Shown here in pieces: positions 1 through 8,302 of a DNA stretch of 64,000 nucleotides (position 1 is the stretch's first letter; every line of letters begins with the position of its first letter). Origin of the DNA: Micromonospora costi (GTDB taxonomy: Bacteria > Actinomycetota > Actinomycetes > Mycobacteriales > Micromonosporaceae); assembly GCF_003626655.1 (NCBI RefSeq), contig NZ_RBAN01000007.1:62001-126000 (forward strand). The letters run 5' to 3'. A program made the translations under genes and the position numbers. The notes beneath the pieces were generated by a model. It had not been told where the DNA came from. It did not search any database and was given only the letters and a program-made list of their open reading frames with translations.

Positions 1-362
1 TCCTCCGGAGCGAAGAGCACCAGCCGCAGCGCGCCGAGAACGTCGCGGGCACGGCGGGCCGGGGAGCGGCCGAGCCGGGCCCGGTTCGCCTTACCCGGGA
101 CGATCTCCAGCTCGACCAGCAGCTCCCGGCCCTCGTGCACGATCGCGCAGCGGATCACCGCCGACGCCGCGCCCATCCGCACCAGCGGCGCGTCCGTGGC
201 GACCCGGTGGCTGTCCAGGGTCGCCACGTAGCCCAACGCCTCGACCAGGTTGGTCTTGCCGACGCCGTTGGCGCCGATCAGGACGTTCGCCCCCGGCTCG
301 AGGTCCACGCCGACCCGCTCGTACGAGCGGAAGTCGACCAGTTCGAGCCGGCGGACGTACAC
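1..362 (-). CDS. recF: DNA replication/repair protein RecF (partial, C-terminus outside window)
   Basis: RecF is an SMC-like ATPase that helps load RecA onto single-stranded gaps. The visible N-terminal 120 residues start VYVRRLELVDFRSYERV and carry the Walker A loop GANGVGKTN at about residues 30-38, which identifies the family. I chose the GTG at 362 because it gives the normal RecF N-terminus; it lies 16 bases after the gnd stop, so the gene is probably co-transcribed with dnaN and gnd. The Walker B and signature regions lie outside the window. No clear ribosome binding site is visible before the GTG. Confidence 0.93.
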   Translation of the reverse strand, partial: MYVRRLELVDFRSYERVGVDLEPGANVLIGANGVGKTNLVEALGYVATLDSHRVATDAPLVRMGAASAVIRCAIVHEGRELLVELEIVPGKANRARLGRSPARRARDVLGALRLVLFAPE

Positions 363-378
363 GGGGGTGCGGCTGCCG

Positions 379-1251
379 TCAGCGCTTGCGGACGGCGTGC
401 CCGCCGAACTGCTGGCGCAGCGCAGCCACCGCCTTCATCGCGGGCGAGTCGTCCTGCCGGGAGGCGAAGCGCGCGAACAGCGAGGCGGTGATGACGTTCA
501 GCGGCACGGCGAGCCGGACCGCCTCGTCCACCGTCCAGCGGCCCTCGCCGGTGTCCTCGGTGTAGCCGCTCAGCTCCGACAGCTCCGGGTCCTCGTCGAG
601 GGCGCGGTCGAGCAGGTCGAGCAGCCACGAGCGCACCACCGTGCCCTCGCGCCACGACTTGAACACCCCGGGCACGTTGGTGACCAGCTCGGACGCGGCG
701 AGCAGCTCGTAGCCCTCGGCGTACGCGTGCATGAGGCCGTACTCGATGCCGTTGTGCACCATCTTGGCGTAGTGACCGGCGCCGACCGGGCCGGCGTGCA
801 CGAAGCCGAACTCGCCGGCCGGCTTGAGCGACTCGAAGATCGGCATGAGCCGCCCGACGTGCTCCTCGGAGCCGCCGACCATCAGCGCGTACCCGTTCTG
901 CCGGCCCCAGACGCCACCCGAGACGCCGACGTCGATGTAGCCGATGCCGCGGTCGTTGAGCCGCTCGGCCCGGGGCGCGTCGTCGCTGAACCGCGAGTTG
1001 CCGCCGTCGATGATGATGTCGCCCTCGCCGAGCGCGTCGGCGAGCTCGTCGATGGTCGCGTCGGTGACGCCGGCCGGGACCATGACCCAGACGGCACGCG
1101 GCGACTCGAGCTTCTCCGCCAGCTCCGCGAGGGAGGCAACGTCGCTCAGCTCCGCGTTGTGGTCGAAACCGACCACCTCGTGCCCGGCGGCGCGCAACCG
1201 CTCGCGCATGTTGCCGCCCATCCGGCCGAGACCTACCAGGCCGAGCTGCAT
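379..1251 (-). CDS. gnd: 6-phosphogluconate dehydrogenase, decarboxylating (short form)
   Basis: This 290-residue protein should oxidise and decarboxylate 6-phosphogluconate to ribulose 5-phosphate. The N-terminus MQLGLVGLGRMGGNM is a Rossmann GxGxMG nucleotide-binding turn, and GVSGGVWG and the lysine-containing HYAKMVHNGIEYG are the substrate-binding and catalytic motifs. The length fits the short, often NAD-dependent GndA/YqeC-type enzymes rather than the 470-residue form. The ATG at 1251 follows a good GGAGG. Placement between dnaN and recF is a known actinobacterial arrangement (Streptomyces has it too), so its presence in the replication operon is expected. Confidence 0.95.
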   Translation of the reverse strand: MQLGLVGLGRMGGNMRERLRAAGHEVVGFDHNAELSDVASLAELAEKLESPRAVWVMVPAGVTDATIDELADALGEGDIIIDGGNSRFSDDAPRAERLNDRGIGYIDVGVSGGVWGRQNGYALMVGGSEEHVGRLMPIFESLKPAGEFGFVHAGPVGAGHYAKMVHNGIEYGLMHAYAEGYELLAASELVTNVPGVFKSWREGTVVRSWLLDLLDRALDEDPELSELSGYTEDTGEGRWTVDEAVRLAVPLNVITASLFARFASRQDDSPAMKAVAALRQQFGGHAVRKR

Positions 1252-1289
1252 GTGTACTTACCTCCGGTGCGTGGGTGTTGCGGGTGCGA

Positions 1290-2423
1290 TCAGCGGGACA
1301 CGCGGATCGGCATGATGAGGTACCGGTACCCGGGCACGACCTCGCCATCCTCGCCGGCGGGCGAAATCACCGCAGGCTTGAACGCGTCGACGAACGACAG
1401 CACGGCGGTCTGCGCGCCGAGGTTGGCCAGCCCGTCGATCAGGTACTGCGGGTTGAAACCGATGGTCAGCGGGTCACCGGTGAAGGTGGCCTCCATCGCC
1501 TCGCTCGCCCGGGCCTCCTCCGAGCCGCCGGCCTCGACCACGAGGCCGTCGGCGCTGAAGCTGAGCAGCACCGGCGTGGTGCGCTCGGCGACCAGCGCGA
1601 CGCGCTTGACGACCTCGATGAGGGTGCTGACCGGCACCCGGGCCTCGGCGTTGTGGCTCGCCGGGAACAGCGAGCGGACCGGCGGGTAGTTGGCGCCGTC
1701 GAGCAGCCGGCTCGTGGTGCGGCGGGTCCCACCGGCGAAGCCGATCATGCCCTCGCCCGCGCCACCGGTGGCCAGCGCCAGGGTGACCTCGCCGCCGAGC
1801 GGGCCGAGGGCCTTGGCGGTGTCGTGCAGGGTGCGCGCGGGCACCAGGGCGTTGATGCTCACCTCGGGGTCGTCCGGGTTCCACTGGATCTCGCGCAGCG
1901 CCAGCCGGTAGCGGTCGGTGGCGAGCATCGCCAGCGTGCTGCCGGACAGCTCGATCCGTACGCCGGTCATCATCGGCAGCGTCTCGTCCCGCCCGGCGGC
2001 GACGGCCACCTGGGCGACCGCGGAGGCGAAGGTGGCCGCGTCGATGGTGCCGGCGCTCTGCGGCATCTCCGGCAACGACGGGTAGTCCTCCACCGGCATG
2101 GTGGGCAGGGTGAACCGGGCGCTCCCGCAGACCAGTTCGAGGTGGGCGCCGACCGCGGCGATGTCCACCGGCTTGGCGGGCAGCGCCTTGGTGATCTCGG
2201 CCAGCAGCCGGCCGGAGACCAGCGCGGCCCCGTCGGCGTCGCCCTGGACCTCCACGGTCACCTGACTGGAGACCTCGTAGTCGAACCCGGAGACCTGCAG
2301 GCTGCCGTCGGTGACCCGGAGCATCACGCCGGCCAACACCGGAACGGACGGCCGGTTGGGCAGGCTCTTCGCGGTCCAGGCCACGGCCTCGGCGAGCGCG
2401 TCGCGCTCCACTCGGAACTTCAT
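1290..2423 (-). CDS. dnaN: DNA polymerase III beta subunit (sliding clamp)
   Basis: The 377-residue protein is the ring-shaped processivity clamp that tethers DNA polymerase III to DNA. It starts MKFRVERDALAEAVAWTAKSLP and ends YLIMPIRVSR, a normal clamp C-terminus close to the MPMR type. The open frame begins one codon earlier with TTG, but the ATG at 2423 sits 5 bases after GGAGG (2429-2433) and gives the canonical N-terminus, so I use it. It is followed by gnd after about 38 bases and preceded by oriC, the standard dnaA-oriC-dnaN layout. Confidence 0.98.
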   Translation of the reverse strand: MKFRVERDALAEAVAWTAKSLPNRPSVPVLAGVMLRVTDGSLQVSGFDYEVSSQVTVEVQGDADGAALVSGRLLAEITKALPAKPVDIAAVGAHLELVCGSARFTLPTMPVEDYPSLPEMPQSAGTIDAATFASAVAQVAVAAGRDETLPMMTGVRIELSGSTLAMLATDRYRLALREIQWNPDDPEVSINALVPARTLHDTAKALGPLGGEVTLALATGGAGEGMIGFAGGTRRTTSRLLDGANYPPVRSLFPASHNAEARVPVSTLIEVVKRVALVAERTTPVLLSFSADGLVVEAGGSEEARASEAMEATFTGDPLTIGFNPQYLIDGLANLGAQTAVLSFVDAFKPAVISPAGEDGEVVPGYRYLIMPIRVSR

Positions 2424-2610
2424 CAATGCCTCCGCGTCGACGTCAGCGACAACTCTCTCATGCCGGCCGCTGCCTGCCGACCCGCCTGACGGTGCGGGTA
2501 CCTATCGCACCTTAGGGCGCGATGGCATCGGCTGTGCGCCCGACCCCGTCCAGGGAGTCGGTGCTCACCACTGGCCCGGCAGCGTCCGGCCCGATCCACA
2601 GAAAGTCCAA

Positions 2611-2660
2611 CGGTGATGATTGGTTTTTGTTCTTTTAGAAGAGATAACTCATCGTCTTCA
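2611..2660. other. AT-rich patch in oriC, candidate duplex unwinding element
   Basis: This stretch contains TTTTTGTTCTTTTAG and AAGAGATAACTCATC and is the most AT-rich stretch I noticed in this part of a GC-rich window. It sits at the dnaN-proximal edge of the DnaA box cluster, about 50 bases from the first strong box. That position suits the site where DnaA first melts the origin. The role is inferred from composition and position only. Confidence 0.55.
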
Positions 2661-2788
2661 TCGCACCTGTGCAAACTGTGGAGAACCCGCGTTCGCGCAG
2701 GTGAGACACGTTATCCACCGGTGTTCTCGCTGTGGAGAACCCGGGTGTAAACCCGTGTGGTGGTCCACAGCCGGCGTCGCGGCGCGAG

Positions 2789-2829
2789 TTGTCCACCGTT
2801 GTCCACCGGTTGTCCACCGCTTGTCCACG
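2789..2829 (+). repeat. Four tandem DnaA boxes at 10-11 base spacing
   Basis: TTGTCCACC occurs at 2789, 2799 and 2810 and TTGTCCACG at 2821. Start-to-start distances are 10, 11 and 11 bases, so all four boxes face the same side of the helix in the same orientation. This would let DnaA bind as a continuous filament. Confidence 0.9.
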
Positions 2830-3133
2830 GACTTTCTCCCCAGGCCTGTGGACCGCCCGGACGGTCCCGACCGTCGTCATCCCCAGAACCTTCAACAGGC
2901 TGCCCACAGGTCGACCGCCATCGGTGGATGACGGAGACGGTTGTCCCCACCCGTCCACACGCTGTCCCCAGGGGTAGTCCACAGGCTGTGGGTAACCGGG
3001 GACGGACCGAGCGTAGTTATCCACCGACGGTGGACAACGAGCTGTGGACAACGAGAGGGCGCGGTGGATGGACACGGCCCGATCGTGTGGGCTCGACCGG
3101 GTCGAGGGTCAAGCTCCGTCGGGGTGTGGACAG

Positions 3134-3163
3134 AAAAAGGCCCGGCCGTGGACACGGCCGGGC
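3134..3163 (-). terminator. Rho-independent terminator of dnaA
   Basis: A 10-base-pair GC-rich stem (3140-3149 with 3154-3163) and a four-base loop are followed, in the dnaA reading direction, by a run of five T (A at 3134-3138). It lies about 33 bases after the dnaA stop and should keep dnaA transcription out of oriC. Confidence 0.85.
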
Positions 3164-3196
3164 GGTCGTCGCGGGCCCCGGAGGACCGCGTACGCC

Positions 3197-4984
3197 TCAG
3201 GTGTTCTGCTTGATCCGGTTGGTCAGCTCGGCGATCTGGTTGTAGAGCGAGCGGCGCTCGGCCATCTGCTGGCGGATCTTGCGGTCGGCGTGCATGACGG
3301 TGGTGTGGTCCCGGCCGCCGAACGCCTGCCCGATCCGGGGCAGGGAGAGGTCGGTCAGCTCCCGGCACAGGTACATGGCCACCTGACGCGCGTTCACCAG
3401 CACCCGGGAGCGGGAGTGCCCCCGCAGGTCCTCCAGGCTCACCCCGAAGTAGTCGGCGGTGGAGACCATGATCTGGTCGGCGGTGATCTCCGGCCCGGCG
3501 CCGTCCGGGATGAAGTCCCGCAGCACCTCCTCGGCCAGCGACAGCTCGACGGTGGACCGGGTGAGGCTCGCGAACGCGGTCACCCGGATCAGGGCGCCCT
3601 CGAGTTCCCGGATCGAGTTCGACACCCGGGACGCGATGAACTCCAGCACGTCCGGCGGCGCGAACAGCCGCTCCTGCGCCGCCTTCTTCTGCAGGATCGC
3701 GATCCGCGTCTCCAGGTCCGGCGGCTGGATGTCGGCGAGCAGGCCCCACTCGAACCTGGTCCGCAGCCGGTCCTCCAGCGTCGCCAGCTGTTTGGGCGAC
3801 CGGTCGGAGGTGATCACGATCTGTTTGTTGGCGTTGTGCAGGGTGTTGAAGGTGTGGAAGAACTCCTCCTGCGTCCGTTCCCGGTTTTCCAGGAACTGGA
3901 TGTCGTCGATCAGGAGGATGTCCACGTCCCGGTAGCGCCGCTGGAACGCGCTGGTCTTGTCGTCCCGCAGCGAGTTGATGAAGTCGTTGGTGAACTCCTC
4001 GGTCGAGACGTACCGGACCGAGCGGGCGTTGCCCAGCGTCGTGGCGTAGTGCCCGATGGCGTGCAGCAGGTGGGTCTTGCCCAGACCGGAGCTGCCGTAG
4101 ATGAAGAGCGGGTTGTACGCCTTCGCCGGCGACTCGGCCACGGCCACCGACGCGGCGTGCGCGAAGCGGTTGGACGAGCCGATGACGAACGTCTCGAACA
4201 TGTACTTCGGGTTGAGCCGGTTGCCGCCGGTGTCGGCGCCGGGCAGCCGGCGGTCGTCGCGCAGGCCCGGCCGGTGGTCGGGGCCACCACGACCCGGCCC
4301 GCTGTCGGTCCCGCCGTCGCGGGGCAGCGGCCGGATCACGTGCTGGTCGCGGGGGGAGGCCGTGTCGTCGCGGTACCGGACGTCGTACGCGCGCGGGTCG
4401 GGCCCCGGCGGGTCCAGCCGGGCGGCCTGCTCGTCGAAACCGCGCCGCTCGGGCGCCGGCCGGGGCGCCGGCGCGGGAGCCGACTCGACGAAGGCGGCGC
4501 TGAAAAGGGTCTCCTGCGCGTTCCGGTCGGTGTCGGCGAGACCTGGGTGGGGCTCGGCGAGCGGCGCCGGCTCCGGCGCACGCTCGGGCTGCGGCTGTTG
4601 CGGGATCGGCAGCTCGGCCGCGGCGGGCTCGTCGATCAGGGCGGGCGGACGGACCTCGAAGTCGGCCGGTCCCGGTTCCGGGCTGCTGCGGTACACCGTG
4701 CCGGCCGGCCGGCCTGCGCCGTCCTCGGCGACCCGGACGGTGACGGCGACCTGGATCGGCCGGCCCAACCGGCGGGTGAGCGCCTCGGTGATGGCCGGCC
4801 GCAGCCGTGACTCGATCACGTCCCGGGTGAAGGCGTCCGGCACGGAGAGCAGCGCGGTGTCCTCGACGATCGCCCGCAGCCGGGTCAGCCGCAGGTACGC
4901 CCGCTGCTGCGCGGAGATGATCTCGTCGGCGAGCTCGTCGGTCGTCGCCGTCCACACCGCGGCAAGGTCGGTCGTACCGGCCAC
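3197..4984 (-). CDS. dnaA: Chromosomal replication initiator protein DnaA
   Basis: DnaA binds DnaA boxes at oriC, melts the origin and loads the helicase. The 595-residue protein has domain I (about 1-90), a long proline-rich domain II linker (about 90-270) as is usual in actinomycetes, an AAA+ domain with Walker A GSSGLGKTH near residue 296 and Walker B LLIDDIQFL near 356, and a C-terminal domain IV with the box-recognition signature GGRDHTTVMHA near 553. The GTG at 4984 gives the expected N-terminus. A perfect DnaA box upstream (5110-5118) suggests autoregulation. Confidence 0.98.
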   Translation of the reverse strand: MAGTTDLAAVWTATTDELADEIISAQQRAYLRLTRLRAIVEDTALLSVPDAFTRDVIESRLRPAITEALTRRLGRPIQVAVTVRVAEDGAGRPAGTVYRSSPEPGPADFEVRPPALIDEPAAAELPIPQQPQPERAPEPAPLAEPHPGLADTDRNAQETLFSAAFVESAPAPAPRPAPERRGFDEQAARLDPPGPDPRAYDVRYRDDTASPRDQHVIRPLPRDGGTDSGPGRGGPDHRPGLRDDRRLPGADTGGNRLNPKYMFETFVIGSSNRFAHAASVAVAESPAKAYNPLFIYGSSGLGKTHLLHAIGHYATTLGNARSVRYVSTEEFTNDFINSLRDDKTSAFQRRYRDVDILLIDDIQFLENRERTQEEFFHTFNTLHNANKQIVITSDRSPKQLATLEDRLRTRFEWGLLADIQPPDLETRIAILQKKAAQERLFAPPDVLEFIASRVSNSIRELEGALIRVTAFASLTRSTVELSLAEEVLRDFIPDGAGPEITADQIMVSTADYFGVSLEDLRGHSRSRVLVNARQVAMYLCRELTDLSLPRIGQAFGGRDHTTVMHADRKIRQQMAERRSLYNQIAELTNRIKQNT

Positions 4985-5109
4985 CGTCGTGCCACCCCCT
5001 CGCCTCTGCTCCCGGCCGCCGCTGTCTGCCAGCCGGCCGTCCCGGGCCCGCCGCGTTCACCTGGGCGGTTCCTCACCACCCGAACGGCCGACCAGTCGTC
5101 GTCCACAAG

Positions 5110-5118
5110 TTATCCACA
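5110..5118 (+). promoter_or_regulatory. DnaA box upstream of dnaA
   Basis: TTATCCACA matches the consensus DnaA box at all nine positions and lies about 125 bases upstream of the dnaA start, next to a weaker GTCCACAAG. This is the usual arrangement for DnaA controlling its own gene; the regulatory role is inferred. Confidence 0.75.
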
Positions 5119-5397
5119 GCCTGTGTACCGACCGATTGTGGCCGTTCGTCGGACGCGGGTGGGACCTGCCCCTGCCTGAACGGGCGCTGAAGCGGGTACA
5201 CCGTGCCGAACGATTCACTACCTTGTCCGGTCTTGCCGGCCAGCGACGACCTGACCCCCCGACGCCGACCGCAATCGGGCACGGTAACAGCGTTGTCCCT
5301 GAGCCATCAACCGCCGACGCGGCCCGGGCGTTGTCGGTATGAGTGAAAACCGCCGCTTCGGTCGTCGGCGCGTCCGGCTGGATCCGTACTGTGCCGT

Positions 5398-5426
5398 TTG
5401 ACGGTCATTGCCCCCCTGCGTAGGCT
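5398..5426 (+). promoter_or_regulatory. Strong housekeeping-type promoter of the rpmH operon
   Basis: TTGACG (5398-5403) and TAGGCT (5421-5426) are separated by exactly 17 bases, close to the actinobacterial principal sigma factor consensus. It lies about 180 bases before rpmH, leaving a long leader. It is the best -35/-10 pair I found by eye in the window. Confidence 0.7.
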
Positions 5427-5608
5427 GGAGCGGCTGCTCTCACGCCCTCTGCTAGGGTGATGAGTGCTTGCTGTCCGCGAAACGCCTCCGGTTCCCGCCG
5501 GGGTCCGCATCGCCGGGCAGCGTTGATCGGAGGCCACCGCGAGTGGCCTGGACCACCACACGACTCCGGGTCCTCACCACCCCGGCGTACGACAACGGAG
5601 AGCCTGAC

Positions 5609-5746
5609 GTGAGCAAGCGCACCTATCAGCCGAACAACCGCCGGCGCGCGAAGACCCACGGCTTCCGGCTGCGCATGCGCACCCGGGCCGGTCGCGCCAT
5701 CCTTTCGACCCGTCGCGCCAAGGGCCGCGCCCGCCTGTCGGCCTGA
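5609..5746 (+). CDS. rpmH: 50S ribosomal protein L34
   Basis: L34 is a very small basic protein of the large ribosomal subunit. The 45-residue product runs VSKRTYQPNNRRRAKTHG to KGRARLSA, the conserved L34 sequence. The open frame extends further upstream, but the GTG at 5609 gives the normal length and sits 8 bases after GGAG (5597-5600). It opens the rpmH-rnpA-yidD-yidC-jag-rsmG cluster next to dnaA, an ancient arrangement. Confidence 0.98.
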   Translation: MSKRTYQPNNRRRAKTHGFRLRMRTRAGRAILSTRRAKGRARLSA

Positions 5747-5783
5747 GGCCGATCTGGGCAGGTCCGGGGGGACGTGGGCAGTC

Positions 5784-6197
5784 GTGCTGGCGGCCGCACA
5801 GCGACTGCGGCGCAGCACTGACTTCGCCGCAGCGGTCCGGGCTGGCCGGCGCGCCGGCCGTGGCGCCGTCGTGGTGCACCTGACCCTGCCGGCCACGCCA
5901 GACCCCGCGACACCGACATCGCCGGAGCCGGCGCGGATCGCCGGTGCGGAGACCACCTCCACACCGACCCGCGCCGGCTTCGTCGTATCCAAGGCCGTGG
6001 GGCCCGCCGTCGTCCGTAACCGGGTCCGCCGTCGCCTGCGGCACCTGGTCCGCGAGCGGCTGGCCGGGCTGCCGTCGGGCAGCACCCTGGTCGTCCGGGC
6101 GCTGCCGGCGGCCGCCGACGCGTCGTACGCCCGGCTCGGCACCGACCTGGACGCCGCGATCGCCGCGGCGCGCGCACCCCGGGGGCGGCGGCGGTGA
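5784..6197 (+). CDS. rnpA: Ribonuclease P protein component
   Basis: RnpA is the protein subunit that helps the RNase P ribozyme mature tRNA 5' ends. The 137-residue product has the N-terminal RLRRSTDF motif and the RNA-binding signature GFVVSKAVGPAVVRNRVRRRLRH at about residues 68-90. A proline/threonine-rich insert at about 37-60 separates the first strands, longer than in E. coli. The GTG start is 37 bases after rpmH. It overlaps yidD by GTGA. Confidence 0.96.
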   Translation: MLAAAQRLRRSTDFAAAVRAGRRAGRGAVVVHLTLPATPDPATPTSPEPARIAGAETTSTPTRAGFVVSKAVGPAVVRNRVRRRLRHLVRERLAGLPSGSTLVVRALPAAADASYARLGTDLDAAIAAARAPRGRRR

Positions 6198-6487
6198 GCA
6201 CCGACCCGACCGTCGACCGGCCCACCAGCGCGGCCGCCCGTGTGCTGATCTGGCCCATCATCGCGTACCGTCGGTGGATAAGTCCGGCACTGCCGGCCCG
6301 CTGTCGGTTCTACCCGTCGTGCAGTGCGTACGCCCTCGAGGCGGTGGCCCGGCACGGCGCGGTCCGAGGAGCCGGCCTCGCGGTCCGGCGGTTGTTGCGC
6401 TGCCACCCCTTCCACCCAGGTGGACATGACCCGGTGCCGGAGCCGGGCGGTCGCCGACGTGCCGATGTGACTGGAGCTCCGAATTGA
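6194..6487 (+). CDS. yidD: Membrane protein insertion efficiency factor YidD
   Basis: YidD is a small membrane-associated protein thought to assist YidC-dependent insertion. The 97-residue protein contains IAYRRWISPALPARCRFYPSCS and the cysteine/histidine signature CHPFHPGGHDPVP, both diagnostic. It starts at a GTG overlapping the rnpA stop and its own stop overlaps the yidC TTG start, so the three genes look translationally coupled. Confidence 0.95.
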   Translation: MSTDPTVDRPTSAAARVLIWPIIAYRRWISPALPARCRFYPSCSAYALEAVARHGAVRGAGLAVRRLLRCHPFHPGGHDPVPEPGGRRRADVTGAPN

Positions 6488-7467
6488 GTCTTGACTGGAT
6501 CTACTACGCGATTTCGTGGATCCTGCTGACCTGGCATTCCGCGTGGGACGCCATCGGAGTGCCCGTCGACGCCGTCATCGGGACGAACTTCGCCTGGATC
6601 CTGGCCATCATCTTCCTGGTGGTCACCGTCCGGGTGATCCTGTTCCCGGTCTTCGTCAAGCAGATCAAGTCGCAGCGCGCCATGCAGGCGCTGCAGCCCC
6701 AGGTCAAGGCGCTGCAGGAGAAGCACAAGGGTGACCGGGAGACGCTCCAGAAGGAGATGATGGAGCTCTACCGGAAGGAAAAGGCCAACCCGCTCATGGG
6801 CTGCCTTCCGATGTTCCTCCAGATCCCGGTCTTCCTGGGCCTCTTCCACGTGCTGCGGCGGCTCGACCCGGCCAAGCAGGCCAAGACGCTGTACGGCTGG
6901 TCGGTCGAGCAGTTCGACAGCGCCTCCAACGCGAAGCTGTTCACCGCCCCGATCGCCGGCAAGTTCCAGTCGACCACCGACGAGCTGGCGCGGCTCGGCG
7001 CCAACGGCACCACCGTGAAGATCATCGCTGGTGTCCTGGTCCTGGTCATGATGGGCACGACCTACCTCACCAGCCGTCAGATGATCCTCAAGACCGGCTG
7101 GGCCGAGGACCCGCAGCAGCGGATGATCCAGCGGCTGATGCTCTACGGCATCCCGCTCTCGCTGCTCGTCTCCGGCGCGATCTTCCCGATCGGCGTGATC
7201 ATCTACTGGGTGACCAACAACCTGTTCACGCTTGGCCAGCAGCAGTGGGTGCTGCGCAAGTACCCGCCGCCGGTCACCGCCACCAAGAAGGCCACCCCGG
7301 CGGCCCGCAACCCGGTGCAGCCGGCCCGGCAGGGCGGGTTGTTCGGCCGGAGCAAGCCGGCCCCGCAGCCGCCCGCCAAGGCCGCGGCTCCGAAGGTCGC
7401 CGCCCCGAAGCCGGGTGCCAAGCCGGTCAACCCGAAGAAGGGACGCCCCGCCAAGCGGCAGGGCTAG
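6484..7467 (+). CDS. yidC: Membrane protein insertase YidC
   Basis: YidC/Oxa1 inserts and folds inner-membrane proteins. The 327-residue protein has the short Gram-positive-like form: a first membrane segment near residues 33-55 (FAWILAIIFLVVTVRVILFP), the cytoplasmic loop KSQRAMQALQPQVKALQEKHKGD, LMGCLPMFLQIPVFLGLFHVL near 100-120, further segments near 170-190 and 215-245, and a lysine/alanine/proline-rich tail. The tail probably touches ribosomes. The TTG start overlaps the yidD stop. A hairpin lies just downstream. Confidence 0.96.
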   Translation: MSLDWIYYAISWILLTWHSAWDAIGVPVDAVIGTNFAWILAIIFLVVTVRVILFPVFVKQIKSQRAMQALQPQVKALQEKHKGDRETLQKEMMELYRKEKANPLMGCLPMFLQIPVFLGLFHVLRRLDPAKQAKTLYGWSVEQFDSASNAKLFTAPIAGKFQSTTDELARLGANGTTVKIIAGVLVLVMMGTTYLTSRQMILKTGWAEDPQQRMIQRLMLYGIPLSLLVSGAIFPIGVIIYWVTNNLFTLGQQQWVLRKYPPPVTATKKATPAARNPVQPARQGGLFGRSKPAPQPPAKAAAPKVAAPKPGAKPVNPKKGRPAKRQG

Positions 7468-7475
7468 CGTGACTC

Positions 7476-7508
7476 CGGGCCACCGTGCGGGAGACCGCCG
7501 GTGGCCCG
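7476..7508 (+). terminator. Hairpin after yidC
   Basis: A 10-base-pair perfect stem (7476-7485 with 7499-7508) and 13-base loop lie 8 bases after the yidC stop, followed only by a weak TT. It could be a partial terminator or an mRNA end before jag; the 219-base yidC-jag gap holds nothing else I recognise. Confidence 0.5.
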
Positions 7509-7686
7509 TTCCGCACCGTGCAGCCGCCGTACGGCCGGCGCCGGGCGGAATGCACCGCGCACGGCGCGGGCACGGGCGACACTGCCCGTACAGACGTGCC
7601 TGCGGGCGCCGGCGACCTCCCGCCGGGCCCTGCGGGAGACCAGCGGACCCCCGACGGTCCGGCCGAGCGAGTACGGAGATGAGACC

Positions 7687-8298
7687 GTGACCGACACCAG
7701 CATCCCCCGCGCCGACGAGTCTCTGGACGAGGGGACCGCCCCGATCGAGGCGAGCGACGACACCGACACCGACATCGAGGCCGACGAGGCCGAGGAGGCC
7801 GGCGCCGAGGCGGGGAGGGAGAAGAAGGCCCCGGCCGACAGCGAGCTGTTCCGGCAGAGCGAGATCGCGGCCGACTACGTCGAGGGCCTGCTCGACATCC
7901 TCGACTACGACGGCGACATCGACGAGCTGGTGTCCGGTGGCCGCCCGGTCGTCGAGGTCGTGGGCGGCCGGCTGCAGAGCCTCGTCGGTCAGCGCGGCGC
8001 CACCCTGGAGGCGCTCCAGGAGCTGGCCCGCCTCGCCGTCTTCCGGCAGACCGGCTCGCCGAGCCGGCTGCTGCTCGACGTCGGTGGCTACCGCGCCACC
8101 CGCCGCAAGGAACTCGCCGCGGTGGCCCGCAACGCGGTGGAGAAGGTCAAGGAGTACGGCGAGCCGGTCCGCCTGGAGCCGATGTCCGCGTTCGAGCGCA
8201 AGTGCGTGCACGACGTGGTCAACGCGATGGCCGGCGTGGAGAGCGAGTCCGAGGGTGTCGAGCCGAACCGGCGCATCGTCGTCCGGCCGGTGGACTGA
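7687..8298 (+). CDS. jag: KH/R3H RNA-binding protein (Jag/KhpB family)
   Basis: KhpB/Jag proteins bind RNA and are linked to cell elongation and division. The 203-residue product begins with a very acidic segment (about residues 8-45) in place of the Jag N-terminal domain. It continues with a KH domain (VEVVGGRLQSLVGQRGATLEALQELARL, about 93-120) and ends with an R3H domain (LEPMSAFERKCVHDVVNAM, about 160-180). The open frame extends upstream; I chose GTG 7687, which sits 8 bases after GGAG. Its place between yidC and rsmG is standard. Confidence 0.92.
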   Translation: MTDTSIPRADESLDEGTAPIEASDDTDTDIEADEAEEAGAEAGREKKAPADSELFRQSEIAADYVEGLLDILDYDGDIDELVSGGRPVVEVVGGRLQSLVGQRGATLEALQELARLAVFRQTGSPSRLLLDVGGYRATRRKELAAVARNAVEKVKEYGEPVRLEPMSAFERKCVHDVVNAMAGVESESEGVEPNRRIVVRPVD

Positions 8299-8302
8299 CC
8301 GC

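Larger units (their letters stand above)
2424..3196. other. oriC: Chromosomal origin of replication oriC (dnaN-dnaA intergenic region)
   Basis: No gene is seen in this 770-base interval. It holds a dense cluster of DnaA boxes of the TTRTCCAC type. Good plus-strand copies are at 2711-2719, 2789-2797, 2799-2807, 2810-2818, 2821-2829 and 3017-3025; minus-strand copies are at 3029-3037 and 3043-3051. One-mismatch copies occur at 2761, 2975 and 3125. An AT-rich patch lies on the dnaN side at about 2611-2660. Position between dnaA and dnaN plus box density make the origin call firm; the exact functional limits are inferred. Confidence 0.95.
4985..5608. promoter_or_regulatory. Divergent dnaA/rpmH intergenic region
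   Basis: This 620-base gap separates dnaA from rpmH and holds no convincing gene. On the dnaA side is a perfect box TTATCCACA at 5110-5118 with a second GTCCACAAG match directly next to it at 5101. On the rpmH side is a strong promoter (listed separately) and a second possible -10, TAGGGT at 5453-5458. I did not find a clear dnaA promoter. Confidence 0.7.
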
